Source of the DNA: an uncultured Sphingomonadaceae bacterium
GTDB taxonomy: Bacteria > Pseudomonadota > Alphaproteobacteria > Sphingomonadales > Sphingomonadaceae
Assembly: GCA_947494305.1 (NCBI GenBank)
Contig: CANLUL010000001.1
Location: 186,001-250,000, forward strand
Direction: 5' to 3'
Length of the DNA stretch: 64,000 bases
Positions within the stretch are counted from its first letter, which is position 1. Each line of letters begins with the position of its first letter. The notes under the pieces were generated by a model. It saw only the letters and a list, made by a program, of their open reading frames with translations, was not told where the DNA came from and ran no database searches. Both the position numbers and the translations under genes were made by a program. Shown here piece after piece: positions 41,511-51,029 of this stretch.

Positions 41511-43547
41511 CTACAGCCCCTCACAAACATTTTGATCAGCGGTATCTAAGAACGGTGCGAAAGGGCAATTTACATAGCGCAAGCGAACATTGGCGTTACC
41601 GAGATCGATGACAACATTATCCGCGCGAACGGCTTTGGGGGCATTGCTTATAGTTCCTGTGCGAACGCCGGCGTTGTTCAAACCGAGAAAGCTGACCATA
41701 TCATCTTGATCGATACCATCTCCAGATACACCGATACCGCCGATCAATTGATCACCGCGATAAATCGGAACACTTCCCGGAAAAATCTGAATACCGTTTT
41801 GCAGGCGATTTTGCCCGCCTGTGCCAGCGATAGATGGAATCTGTGTGCAACGTTGTGGTGTGTCATTCGCTGACGCTCCAGCAACGAAGTTCAGATGCGC
41901 GCCGACATTGGGTGTCACCAAGTCGACCTGTAACCCTGTCGCAAAGGGGCTGAATTGTCCTGGCTGTTCAACTGAAAGCGGACCAGCGGGACGACCAACC
42001 TCACCGTCTGGGAAATAAGGACGAGAGAGGTTCCCGCCTGAACGATCGGCAAAAGCCACCGTCCCAGTGAGTGAGTTTTGATCTCCAAGAAATGTCCGAA
42101 CCCGTTGTACATAGTTAGGTACATTGGTTACGCCAGCAACAACGGGAGTGTTCAAGAGTTGATTGGCTGCCACACTGTTCGAGAAAAACGCAGCCGTTCG
42201 CGCTTTCTGGAGTGATACATCAGTGCCAAAAATTGGCCCATCAGGTGAACGGACGATACCCAATATCTGACCATGAGTGTCGACAACGCTAATTGTGGCC
42301 TGCATACGACTATCAAGCGGTTGGCGGATTTGCGCTCTGGACCTTGAAAGTACCAAAAATGCTTCTTCCAGAAGAGCTCTCACTTCTGTCGCAGTGAGCG
42401 GCGCGTTAATAGTAGCGGCATCAGTGCCAGCCCGAATGGGGAAGCGGTTTGCACCGGTCCCATCTGTCAACACAAATGCATCGCGATTTACGAACTCTCC
42501 GGCGGTACTGGCACGTATCCCTGATGCCTCTGTTCCATAGGCTGTTCCGGCTTGTATTGTGCCGTCGCTATATCCGATTACGGGAACCAGATTGCCAAGA
42601 CTGCCATTGATGGCCGCAAAGTTATTTTGCAGCGGAGACAGGTCACTAACCACCATGTCGCTAAAACGTAGTGATGTTCCATCAACCGATATACGGTTTG
42701 CTGCAATAGAAGCTGGTGGTGCGAAACTTTGGATGCCAGCCAAAGCAATGGCTTCTTCAGCATCGACATCCACGTCCAAAATATTTGCATCAAAACCATA
42801 GTCGCCATCGCCCATAACGCCGATTGCGCCAACCACGGTTCCGTTTTTGTAGAGAGGTAATCCTCCTGGATCAGCCGCGAGACCGAGAGGCGATCTTTTT
42901 GGTCCGATCAAAGCGCTCGCGCCACCCATCGGATTGAATCGTTGATTTAGATCGGAGCACGGCAACTGGCTAAATTGTACACCAAATAGAGGTCCGCTCT
43001 CCAAACCAACAGTGGTTGGTGCTGGAGGAAAATGTTCTTGCACGATTTGACTAGCCGTACGTGTCGAAAATGCGTTGCCGCCGCTGGAAAGATATGCACC
43101 CGTAATGGCTTTAGCGATGGCTGCGGTTGTGCTGGGGACCATCGCTCCCTGCAAGCCGACGGTCGCACCGGCAGCAGCATTACCGTCAATTGTCTGTGAA
43201 CTCAGGGCCGTCTGGGCTGGCGCACCATTCATATTGAAGACCGCAAGAACATTACCCACACGGTCCACAACCGCTATTGTGGAGGGTAGATTGCGAGCTT
43301 GCGCTTCGCCAACGGCTTGCGCGATGATTTGTTGAACCTCTGCAACAGTCAAAGACTCTTGGGCAGGTGGTGTGAAGCTTCCACCAGTATTGGGTGGTGG
43401 GGTTGGCGATGGAGGGGGGGTAGGCGATGGGCTTGGCGAGGGTGTTCCACCAAAGTCATTGCTTCCGCCGCCACCGCCTCCGCAAGAGGTTAGAACGAGG
43501 GCCGCCGCCGATATTGCTGCAGTGAGACGAAGACGCCGCATTAACAT
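41511..43547 (-). CDS. Lipoprotein with two HbpS/GlcG-like (DUF336) domains
   Basis: A 678-residue protein. A lipoprotein signal peptide ends in LTSC (Cys22) followed by a Gly run and a Pro/Ser linker. Two HbpS/GlcG-type domains are seen, about 60-330 (LTVAEVQQIIAQAVGEAQ, IAVVDRVGNVLAVFNM) and 385-660 (VRALLEEAFLVLSRSRAQI, ISVVDTHGQILGIVRS). Each is followed by a long insert. The family binds or degrades heme. The genes around it encode multiheme cytochromes, so a role in heme handling or electron transfer at the membrane surface is inferred. The stop lies 4 nt from the barrel gene start. Confidence 0.82.
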   Translation of the reverse strand: MLMRRLRLTAAISAAALVLTSCGGGGGGSNDFGGTPSPSPSPTPPPSPTPPPNTGGSFTPPAQESLTVAEVQQIIAQAVGEAQARNLPSTIAVVDRVGNVLAVFNMNGAPAQTALSSQTIDGNAAAGATVGLQGAMVPSTTAAIAKAITGAYLSSGGNAFSTRTASQIVQEHFPPAPTTVGLESGPLFGVQFSQLPCSDLNQRFNPMGGASALIGPKRSPLGLAADPGGLPLYKNGTVVGAIGVMGDGDYGFDANILDVDVDAEEAIALAGIQSFAPPASIAANRISVDGTSLRFSDMVVSDLSPLQNNFAAINGSLGNLVPVIGYSDGTIQAGTAYGTEASGIRASTAGEFVNRDAFVLTDGTGANRFPIRAGTDAATINAPLTATEVRALLEEAFLVLSRSRAQIRQPLDSRMQATISVVDTHGQILGIVRSPDGPIFGTDVSLQKARTAAFFSNSVAANQLLNTPVVAGVTNVPNYVQRVRTFLGDQNSLTGTVAFADRSGGNLSRPYFPDGEVGRPAGPLSVEQPGQFSPFATGLQVDLVTPNVGAHLNFVAGASANDTPQRCTQIPSIAGTGGQNRLQNGIQIFPGSVPIYRGDQLIGGIGVSGDGIDQDDMVSFLGLNNAGVRTGTISNAPKAVRADNVVIDLGNANVRLRYVNCPFAPFLDTADQNVCEGL

Positions 43548-43574
43548 TCACTCCAATTCATGCGTGGCCCCAAT

Positions 43575-44981
43575 TCATTTCAATGCTCTGATGGTGCGTA
43601 CGGCGCTGCCCAAAGCACGGCGGAATTTAATCGGTTGATAGCTATTCGGATTGTCAACAGCGGCGTAGGCTGTGTTTATCTGACCTCGTAGGCTGGAAGC
43701 AGAAGCTTCGCTAACTTGACCGCCATTGACCAAACCGTTCAGCAATGTGTCGATCGCCATGACTGACTGCACGCTGCCTTCGTAATCGGTAAAGCGAGGT
43801 GATATTGCCTGTCCCGCAATAGTTTCCATGATTTGGAATGTTTGCGCACGATTGAAATTGGCGCGGGAAAAGCGATCCGCCAATGTAACAGTCGTTTGCC
43901 TCAATCGAGCTGCAGCCTGAGTAGCTGGGCCGCGTCCTTGGCCCATGGCTGCATGGAATGCTTTTGACCGGCTATCAAATTGTGTCACCAAATCGGGTGC
44001 TGCGACACGCACAGCTGCGCTTAACATGATCATGTTTTCATCATTATAAGGCGGCATTCCTTCGGGAATAGGGCGGCCAGGGTTGTTGACTGATTTGGGT
44101 CGCGCAGAAGCCTCGTCATAAATTTGGCGGTGACAGCTGTGACAGTCATAGAAATAGAATTCCGGAAAAATACCTTCAGTTGCCAACGCAGGCTTCGCAA
44201 AGAGATTTAACGAGCGTTCGAGCGCCATGGCTTGTCCAACGGCCCAGAATTGCACACCGTTAGTTCGACCTTTACGCCTTACGTAGTCGGCATCTTCATC
44301 ATGATGTTGTTGGAGCGTCGAAAACAAGTCCATTTCAAAAGAGATACGTGGATGGCCAGCCGCCATGATGCGGTGATCAACAAATTGACCTGACTTGGCG
44401 CTACCAAAATGACAGTCGAGACAAACACTGGCACGGGCTTTCGGATTGTCGAGAGGGATCAGACCTTTTGAAACATTGCGAGAATGACTGGCGCCAACTG
44501 CATAGTGAGCAGACAGCCAACCTGATGCCGGACCATGACAAGCTTCACAACCGACACCATCATTTGTTTGAAAACGAGGACCCTTTTTTGCAGCCGGGGT
44601 GCTATGGCAACCTAGGCATTCGCTCGAAGTAGCAGCATTCCCAATTCCGAGCCGATTTGCAATAGCGATGCTGCGCGGCTCCCTTAGGACACGAAAAGCG
44701 CGACTATGTGCGCCGCCAGGGGTGGATTCCTCCTGCCAGCGCATAAGTTCGTCCTGACGGACAACTTCGCCATCGGCCTCTTGCCGGCCATGACAGGTTG
44801 TACCGCCACAGCTCGCGACCCCCATATGTGTCCCGCTAGCTAAATCCTGCGATGCCTGAACTGGTTCAGGTGCGGCAAAGGAAGACGCCAACAGAGCAGT
44901 GGCAGCCAATAATATACAGAAAAGGCCTGCAGCGAGTGCTGACCCATTACGTTTCCAAGAAACGAATATCCCCTTTTGCAT
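43575..44981 (-). CDS. Multiheme cytochrome c (five heme motifs)
   Basis: A 468-residue exported cytochrome, first gene of the four-gene set. Signal peptide about 1-43. Five heme-attachment motifs: an unusual CGGTTCH (CX4CH) at 58-64, then CLGCH near 122, CEACH near 145, CLDCH near 187 and CHSCH near 284. The second half has no heme motif and may be helical (SKAFHAAMGQGRGPATQAAARLRQ). The layout resembles cytochrome c554-like electron-transfer proteins. It lies 27 nt upstream of the HbpS-like gene in the same direction. Confidence 0.85.
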   Translation of the reverse strand: MQKGIFVSWKRNGSALAAGLFCILLAATALLASSFAAPEPVQASQDLASGTHMGVASCGGTTCHGRQEADGEVVRQDELMRWQEESTPGGAHSRAFRVLREPRSIAIANRLGIGNAATSSECLGCHSTPAAKKGPRFQTNDGVGCEACHGPASGWLSAHYAVGASHSRNVSKGLIPLDNPKARASVCLDCHFGSAKSGQFVDHRIMAAGHPRISFEMDLFSTLQQHHDEDADYVRRKGRTNGVQFWAVGQAMALERSLNLFAKPALATEGIFPEFYFYDCHSCHRQIYDEASARPKSVNNPGRPIPEGMPPYNDENMIMLSAAVRVAAPDLVTQFDSRSKAFHAAMGQGRGPATQAAARLRQTTVTLADRFSRANFNRAQTFQIMETIAGQAISPRFTDYEGSVQSVMAIDTLLNGLVNGGQVSEASASSLRGQINTAYAAVDNPNSYQPIKFRRALGSAVRTIRALK

Positions 44982-45224
44982 CGTTGCACTTACCAGTCCG
45001 AAAACTGGTTCCCTCTATCCGCACGACGCGACCCGACTGATATTTACGATTCCTACTTATCCACGTCCAAAGATTCAATGCAAACAAAATTCGATGAAAT
45101 TTCGTTGTTTTTTAATGCTTTGGTTGTTTCGACATCTAAACGACAATGTCTGTTGTGGCCAACACGCAACATTTCCCTTGCCCCGGTTGGTGTTCTTTTC
45201 CTCAAATTCTGAAAGGTAGCAGCT

Positions 45225-46664
45225 TTAATTCAGTTTGCGCCGGATTACGAGATTCCGAATCTCTGTCATATCCTCCATGGCGAATCTTATGCCTTCACGC
45301 CCAACACCACTGTCTTTAACGCCGCCATAGGGCATATTGTCTACACGGTAAGAGGAGACGTCATTGACGACTACACCACCAACATCCAATTTGTCCCATG
45401 CATCTAGAGTTTTGAAGAGGTCGCGGGTGAAAATACCGGCTTGCAGGCCGAATTTGCTGTCATTCACTTCATCAAGCGCTGCATTGAAATCGCTGAATTT
45501 TGACAGAATGGCCAATGGACCAAATGCTTCCTCGACAACCGCATCTGCAGACCGATCGACATTTTCGAGCAATGTTGCTTCAAGCATATTACCTGAGCGT
45601 TTGCCGCCACATAGCAATGTCGCACCGCCGTCAACCGCTGCCTGGATCCAGCCATCGAGGCGCTTGGCTTCACCTTCTGAGATCATGGGACCAATGAATG
45701 TTTTTGGATCTTTTGGATCGCCAGCAATCAGTGTTGCGGTTTTGGCGACGAGCATGTCCCTGAATTGATCGTAAATATCTTCGTGAATGATGATGCGCTG
45801 AACGCCGATGCAGCTTTGGCCGGATTGGTAAAAAGCGCCAAATATGATTCGATCCAGAGCGTCTTCCAAATCCGCATCATGGTCAACGATGACGGCTGCA
45901 TTCCCGCCTAGCTCAAGGACCACCGGTTTTTTGCCAGCTTTTGCTTTTAGATCCCAACCGACGCCCGGCGATCCTGTGAAGCTCAGTAATTTTAGTCGAT
46001 CATCGACCGTAAAGAGATCTGCACCATCGCGACTGGCGGGTAAAATCGAAAAGGCACCCTTCGGCAAATCAGTTTCTGCCAGCACTTCACCCATGATGAT
46101 CGCGCCGAGTGGTGTTTTGGAAGCAGGTTTCATGACAAAAGGGCATCCCACTGCAATAGCTGGCGCTATTTTATGTGCAGCGAGGTTCAGCGGAAAGTTA
46201 AAGGGTGATATAAAGCTGCAAGGGCCTATTGGAACACGTTTCCACATCCCTTGATAGCCCTTGGCGCGCTCAGAAATATCGAGCGGTTGAACTTCGCCAT
46301 AATTACGGACGGATTCTTCTGCAGCAATCCGAAATGTGTCTATGAGGCGTCCGGTTTCGCCTTCCGCATCCTTGATCGGTTTACCGGCTTCGACGCAGAG
46401 CGCATAGGCCAATTCATCAAAGCGTTCCTGAAAACGGTTTACACAATGCTGCAACACATTCTGACGCTCATAACTGGCCATTCGCGCCATTGGCTCGGTC
46501 GCAGTTACTGCTCCTGCAATAGCTTCCTCGATAACATCTGGTGTGGCGAGTGCAGTTCGAAAAGCTACCTCGTTGGTGAACTTGTCCGTAACTTCCAAAT
46601 CTTCATTTGGCTGCACTGCTACATTGTTGAGGTAGAGCGGATAGACATCTTTAAGTTTGGTCAT
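45225..46664 (-). CDS. Aldehyde dehydrogenase family protein
   Basis: A 479-residue NAD(P)-dependent aldehyde dehydrogenase. It shows VLELGGNAAVIV with the catalytic Glu, GQSCIGVQRIIIHE with the active-site Cys, and the end YGGVKDSGVGREGIRFAMEDMTE. The substrate is not apparent; sequence features resemble the lactaldehyde/glyceraldehyde-type group. ATG at 46664 is chosen because GGGAGG and GAAGAAA lie upstream; an earlier in-frame ATG exists at 46691. It follows the acetolactate-synthase-like gene and may share its transcript. Confidence 0.92.
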   Translation of the reverse strand: MTKLKDVYPLYLNNVAVQPNEDLEVTDKFTNEVAFRTALATPDVIEEAIAGAVTATEPMARMASYERQNVLQHCVNRFQERFDELAYALCVEAGKPIKDAEGETGRLIDTFRIAAEESVRNYGEVQPLDISERAKGYQGMWKRVPIGPCSFISPFNFPLNLAAHKIAPAIAVGCPFVMKPASKTPLGAIIMGEVLAETDLPKGAFSILPASRDGADLFTVDDRLKLLSFTGSPGVGWDLKAKAGKKPVVLELGGNAAVIVDHDADLEDALDRIIFGAFYQSGQSCIGVQRIIIHEDIYDQFRDMLVAKTATLIAGDPKDPKTFIGPMISEGEAKRLDGWIQAAVDGGATLLCGGKRSGNMLEATLLENVDRSADAVVEEAFGPLAILSKFSDFNAALDEVNDSKFGLQAGIFTRDLFKTLDAWDKLDVGGVVVNDVSSYRVDNMPYGGVKDSGVGREGIRFAMEDMTEIRNLVIRRKLN

Positions 46665-46739
46665 TTTCTTCTTTTCCTCCCTCCCAGTCATGGCAGGGGT
46701 CCGGGGTGATTTTGGGGTAACCTTTTATGGTCTACCTTG

Positions 46740-46763
46740 GCCCCTCCCGCAAGCGGGAGGGGC
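46740..46763. repeat. Perfect 11-bp inverted repeat between two genes
   Basis: GCCCCTCCCGC-AA-GCGGGAGGGGC with an 11-bp stem and 2-nt loop. It is followed by TTTAG on the plus strand; neither strand shows a long T-run. It lies in the 108-nt gap between the acetolactate-synthase-like gene and the aldehyde dehydrogenase gene, where a partial terminator or attenuator could act on the reverse-strand transcript. Confidence 0.6.
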
Positions 46764-46772
46764 TTTAGCGAT

Positions 46773-48419
46773 CTATACCTTAGAGCTTAGGTCTTGTATT
46801 TCGTGATTGAGAATCCGGTCGTTGTCCGAATAATCTACCGGACAATCGATCAAGTGCACACCTTCGCTGTTCAAGCATTTATCAATTGTTTCCGTAAGAT
46901 TTTGCGCACTGGTAATTCGATGTCCATTGGCGCCATAGCTTTCGGCGTATTTTACGAAATCGGGATTGCCATAGGTTAAGCCAAAATCTTCAAAGCCCAT
47001 ATTGGCCTGTTTCCAACGGATCATCCCATAGCTGCTGTCATTTAGGATCAACACGGTGATGTTGAGTTTCAACCGAACGGCGGTTTCCATTTCCTGACTG
47101 TTCATCATGAAGCCGCCATCGCCGCAAATCGCCATCACTTTGCGATCTGGATAAACCATCGCCGAAGCCATCGCGGAAGGAAGTCCTGCACCCATTGTGG
47201 CGAGTGCATTGTCCAGCAGCACGGTGTTTTGCTGACGAGCATTATAGTTGCGAGCAAACCAGATCTTGTAGACGCCATTGTCGAGACAGATAATTCCATC
47301 AGCAGGCATCGCATCACGAACGACTTTTACCAGATGTGGTGGATAGATTGGGTGACGCATATCGCCGTCCAAGGAAGCAGTATGCTCTTCCTCAGCTTTG
47401 CGCGCTTTGTACATGAAATCCCAATTCCAGCTGCCAGAAGGAACAATATCCTCTTTCATCTGCCAGATGGCGTTACCGATATCACCGATCACTTCGACGT
47501 GCGGGAAATAGACCGGATCTATCTCTGCTGTATTCATGGACACATGGATTACTTCTGTACCACCGTCTTTCATGAAGAAAGGTGGCTTTTCAATCACATC
47601 ATGGCCGACATTGATGATCATATCAGCGGATTCGATTGCTCGATGAACAAAGTCGCCCGCGGAAAGCGCTGCGCATCCCATAAATTCAGGCCGTGTTTCA
47701 TCGACAACGCCTTTGCCGAGTTGGGTCGTCACAAACGGTATACCGGTTTTTTCAATAAATTGGGTCAACATCCGACCGGTTACTGTTCGGTTGGCACCAC
47801 CGCCTATAACCAGAATCGGCGACTTGGCCGCTTCTATTTTCTTGGTAGCAGCCCTAACCGCTTTTTCTTCTGCGGTGGGACGACGGGATGTGCTTGGGAC
47901 AATAGGACGCGAATCAGTTTGTTCATCTGCAACATCTTCAGGGAATTCTATATGCGTGGCACCGGGCTTTTCCTCTTCAGCAAGACGAAATGCTTCTCGA
48001 ACGCGGCTTGGGATATTATCCCCACCGGCAAGTTGGTGCGTGAACTTAGTAATTGGGCCCATCATATCGACAACGTCAAGAATCTGGAATCGCCCTTGTT
48101 TTGATTTTTTGATCGGTTTTTGCCCAGTAACCATCAAAATTGGCATTCCGCCTAGTTGAGCATAGGCAGCGGCGGTTACTAAATTGGTTGCGCCGGGCCC
48201 CAATGTAGCCATACAAACGCCAGTCTTTCCGGTATGGCGGCCATAAGTCGCCGCCATGAAGCCGGCGCCTTGTTCATGCCGAGTCAAAATCAACTTTATT
48301 TGCTTAGACCGTGACAAGCTATCCAGCATGTCCAGATTTTCTTCACCGGGAACGCCGAAAAGATATTCGACGCCTTCATTTTCCAGACATTCTACAAATA
48401 GATCGGATGCTTTTGTCAT
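46773..48419 (-). CDS. Acetolactate synthase large subunit-like TPP enzyme
   Basis: A 548-residue thiamine pyrophosphate enzyme. GVPGEENLDML holds the activating Glu, GPGATNLVTAAAYAQL follows, and GDGGFMMNSQE ... LNDSSYGM carries the Mg/TPP-binding motif. The middle domain has the FAD-type fold of acetolactate synthases. No small regulatory subunit is adjacent, and the neighbour is an aldehyde dehydrogenase. A catabolic or 2-keto-acid ligase/decarboxylase role is therefore as likely as branched-chain amino-acid synthesis. Confidence 0.85.
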   Translation of the reverse strand: MTKASDLFVECLENEGVEYLFGVPGEENLDMLDSLSRSKQIKLILTRHEQGAGFMAATYGRHTGKTGVCMATLGPGATNLVTAAAYAQLGGMPILMVTGQKPIKKSKQGRFQILDVVDMMGPITKFTHQLAGGDNIPSRVREAFRLAEEEKPGATHIEFPEDVADEQTDSRPIVPSTSRRPTAEEKAVRAATKKIEAAKSPILVIGGGANRTVTGRMLTQFIEKTGIPFVTTQLGKGVVDETRPEFMGCAALSAGDFVHRAIESADMIINVGHDVIEKPPFFMKDGGTEVIHVSMNTAEIDPVYFPHVEVIGDIGNAIWQMKEDIVPSGSWNWDFMYKARKAEEEHTASLDGDMRHPIYPPHLVKVVRDAMPADGIICLDNGVYKIWFARNYNARQQNTVLLDNALATMGAGLPSAMASAMVYPDRKVMAICGDGGFMMNSQEMETAVRLKLNITVLILNDSSYGMIRWKQANMGFEDFGLTYGNPDFVKYAESYGANGHRITSAQNLTETIDKCLNSEGVHLIDCPVDYSDNDRILNHEIQDLSSKV

Positions 48420-48566
48420 GTGGGTCCTTTCCTGACCATTGTGATCAGCTATTGCTCAATATTCGGCAACGACCCTATGAAACTAGTCTCATTCCCCTCT
48501 CGAATAAGACTCGTTCCTGCCCCTATGCCGTTGGTTGATAAGCTAAAATTATAACAGAGTCACGCA

Positions 48567-49514
48567 TCAATATCCTCGATCGAAATCTGCCACTGCAATC
48601 ATCTCTTCATTGGCCTGATACCGTTTTAGATTTTCTACGAATCTGGCGGCAGCTCTTTCGAACATCCGCGTTTGCGCTTGCCCGGACAAATGCATGGTGA
48701 TCATGCAATTTGGCGCATCCCAGAGCGGATGATCTTTTGGCAAAGGTTCTGGATCAGCGACATCCAATGCTGCGCCACCAATGATTTTTTCGTTCAGTGC
48801 TTCGACCAGAGCATCTTGATCTACGAGCGTACCTCTTGCGATATTTATCAGCCAGGCCGAGTTTTTCATTTTGGCAAATTCTTCTGCGCCGAGCAAATGA
48901 TTGGTTTCGCTGGTTGCCGGAGCGGATACAAAAACCCAGTCAAATTCTCCTAAGCGATCCCGCCAATCATCAAGGCCGATAACATTGGAATCATTCGACT
49001 GTGATCTGCGAACTGCGGTGATCTCCACATTGAAGCCGGTCAATTGTTTGGCGATTTGTTGCCCAATCCCGCCATAGCCAATGATCAATGCCTTGCTGTC
49101 TGCGATTTCCGCTGTTCCCGGAGGGATTTCCAACCACTCATGTTTGCGCTGATGATCGATGATCGTATCTAGCCGTTTGGCGGCAGATAACATCATCATG
49201 ATAGCAAATTCGGCAATTGGTGCGCTATTCAATCCAGCGCCATTCGTCAGTTTCGTACCTTGAGATTTGAGCTGTTCCAATGGGAAATGTTCAACCCCGG
49301 CATAGATACTATTCAACCATTTCAAATTGGTGGCAGCGGCAATAGTCTTTGCCATTTGCTCTTTGTCATACATGTCGAACCAACCAATTTCGGCCTCCTG
49401 TGCGGCCTCCATAGCCTCCTCGGTGCTGTTGAACCAAATTACGTCGAGGTCACCGCAATGCGGTTCTACGAGAGGACGCACTAATGATGCCATGGCAGCT
49501 TTTGGTTTGCTCAT
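48567..49514 (-). CDS. D-2-hydroxyacid dehydrogenase family protein
   Basis: A 315-residue NAD-dependent oxidoreductase. The Rossmann motif GYGGIGQQIA is near 142-151. The catalytic elements are INIARGTLVD (Arg), DVADPEPLPKDHPLW (Glu) and MITMHLSGQAQTR (His). It has the length and ordering of GhrA/SerA-like enzymes acting on glyoxylate, hydroxypyruvate or similar 2-keto acids. The ATG at 49514 overlaps the cysS stop (ATGA). The frame continues to 49529. Confidence 0.9.
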   Translation of the reverse strand: MSKPKAAMASLVRPLVEPHCGDLDVIWFNSTEEAMEAAQEAEIGWFDMYDKEQMAKTIAAATNLKWLNSIYAGVEHFPLEQLKSQGTKLTNGAGLNSAPIAEFAIMMMLSAAKRLDTIIDHQRKHEWLEIPPGTAEIADSKALIIGYGGIGQQIAKQLTGFNVEITAVRRSQSNDSNVIGLDDWRDRLGEFDWVFVSAPATSETNHLLGAEEFAKMKNSAWLINIARGTLVDQDALVEALNEKIIGGAALDVADPEPLPKDHPLWDAPNCMITMHLSGQAQTRMFERAAARFVENLKRYQANEEMIAVADFDRGY

Positions 49515-50962
49515 ATTGTAATTTCCCATTCCCAGCGTAGCGGATCGCCATCCATCAATTCGACGCCTTTAGCAGATAGCTCGTCGCGAATGACATCAGC
49601 GGCAGCAAAGTTCTTTTCTACTTTGGCTTGATGTCGTTTGTTCAATTTGGCTTCGATTTCATCTGCGCTGATCGAAACTGAAGCGGGTGATATGCGCAAG
49701 TCTTTTCTCGACAAACTGAGTAAGTTTAATCCGAGCACGGCATCAAAATCTTCCAGCAGAGATAGTCTCTGATCGGCAGGTAGCTTCTTTTGGTTCAACA
49801 AGTCTTCGAGAATAGGTAGGCATTTTGGGCTGTTTAAATCGTCACAAATTGCCGAATCAAATTTCTGTCTGAACTCCAACAAGCGAGGGTGCTCGATGGA
49901 GGCCTTTTCGCCTTCGGTCTTGGTAAGCAGTTTTTCCACACCGATTAAAATTCGCTTTAAACGTGTGAGCGCGGCAAGCGCGTTCTCCCATGAAAATTCC
50001 AGTTCGCTGCGATAATGCGCCTGCAAACACATCAAACGATAGGCGAGGGGGTGTATCCCTTTGTCGACAAGTATTTGCAGTCGCAGAAAGTCGCCCGTCG
50101 ACTTCGACATTTTCCCTTGACGATCGATAAGGAAGTTATTGTGCATCCAAATGTTTGCACCGCTGTGGTCGCATGCATTATGGGCTTGGTTTTGGGCGAT
50201 CTCGTTTGGGTGATGAATCTCTCGATGGTCGATACCACCGGTGTGGATATCAAACCGCTCGCCCAGATATTTCATGCTCATTTGGGAGCATTCGAGATGC
50301 CAACCTGGCGCACCTTTACCCCAGGGAGAGTCCCATTCCATTTGACGCGTCTCACCCGCCGGCGTTTTTCGCCAGATTGCGAAATCGGTTTGATGGCGTT
50401 TTCCTGCAACAGCATCAATACGACCTTCGCCGTCATCAGTGGTCGCACGGGCCAGTCGTCCATAATCCGGAACTGTTGATGTATCGAAGTACAAACCGCT
50501 TTCCAGTTCGTAGCAATGTTTATCTGCTATACCTTTTGCAAACTCGATCATTTCATCGACGTGGTCTGTGGCAATCGACCATTTTGCAGGTTGGCGAATA
50601 TTCAATCGATCGATATCCGCCCAATAGGCATCGGTGTAATATTTCGCAATGTCCCATGCGGATTTCCCAGATGTCAGCGCGGCCTTTTCCATCTTATCAT
50701 CGCCATCGTCAGCATCGGAAGTCAGATGCCCAACATCGGTGATATTAATGATGTGCGTAAGTCTATAACTTTTCCAGCTTAGCGTCCGGCCAAGCAAATC
50801 AGCGAATATGTAGGCCCGCATGTTTCCGATATGTTGGTAGTTATAGACCGTTGGGCCACAAGTATAGACCCGTGCCTCTCCCGGATGGACTGGTTGATAT
50901 TCTTCAATCTCACGGGTCAGACTGTTAAATAGATTTAGCGGATGCGGATCATTGTCACTCAT
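49511..50962 (-). CDS. cysS: Cysteine--tRNA ligase
   Basis: A 483-residue class I aminoacyl-tRNA synthetase. It shows the HIGN variant of the HIGH motif (NYQHIGNMRAYIFADLLGR), the zinc-site residues around CGPTVYN and WHLECSQMS, the KMSKSTGDF signature and the C-terminal DALR-type region. The ATG at 50962 has AGGCG at a good distance; the ATG at 50968 is too close to it. It overlaps the 2-hydroxyacid dehydrogenase gene by 4 nt and is the last gene before the two-partner secretion locus. Confidence 0.95.
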   Translation of the reverse strand: MSDNDPHPLNLFNSLTREIEEYQPVHPGEARVYTCGPTVYNYQHIGNMRAYIFADLLGRTLSWKSYRLTHIINITDVGHLTSDADDGDDKMEKAALTSGKSAWDIAKYYTDAYWADIDRLNIRQPAKWSIATDHVDEMIEFAKGIADKHCYELESGLYFDTSTVPDYGRLARATTDDGEGRIDAVAGKRHQTDFAIWRKTPAGETRQMEWDSPWGKGAPGWHLECSQMSMKYLGERFDIHTGGIDHREIHHPNEIAQNQAHNACDHSGANIWMHNNFLIDRQGKMSKSTGDFLRLQILVDKGIHPLAYRLMCLQAHYRSELEFSWENALAALTRLKRILIGVEKLLTKTEGEKASIEHPRLLEFRQKFDSAICDDLNSPKCLPILEDLLNQKKLPADQRLSLLEDFDAVLGLNLLSLSRKDLRISPASVSISADEIEAKLNKRHQAKVEKNFAAADVIRDELSAKGVELMDGDPLRWEWEITI

Positions 50963-51029
50963 TCGCATCGCCTAAAAGTTTCTAGCCGCAAAGGTCAACC
51001 GGTCAATTGAAGTTGATTCAGGTGTTTCA

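Noticed and set aside
44982-45224. FNR box upstream of the multiheme operon
   Set aside because: No TTGATnnnnATCAA pattern found; the nearest candidate around 45092 (TTCGATGAAATTT) is too poor a match.
47229-48104. Plus-strand open frame of 291 codons
   Set aside because: Antisense to the acetolactate-synthase-like gene, no homologous motifs, no start signal.
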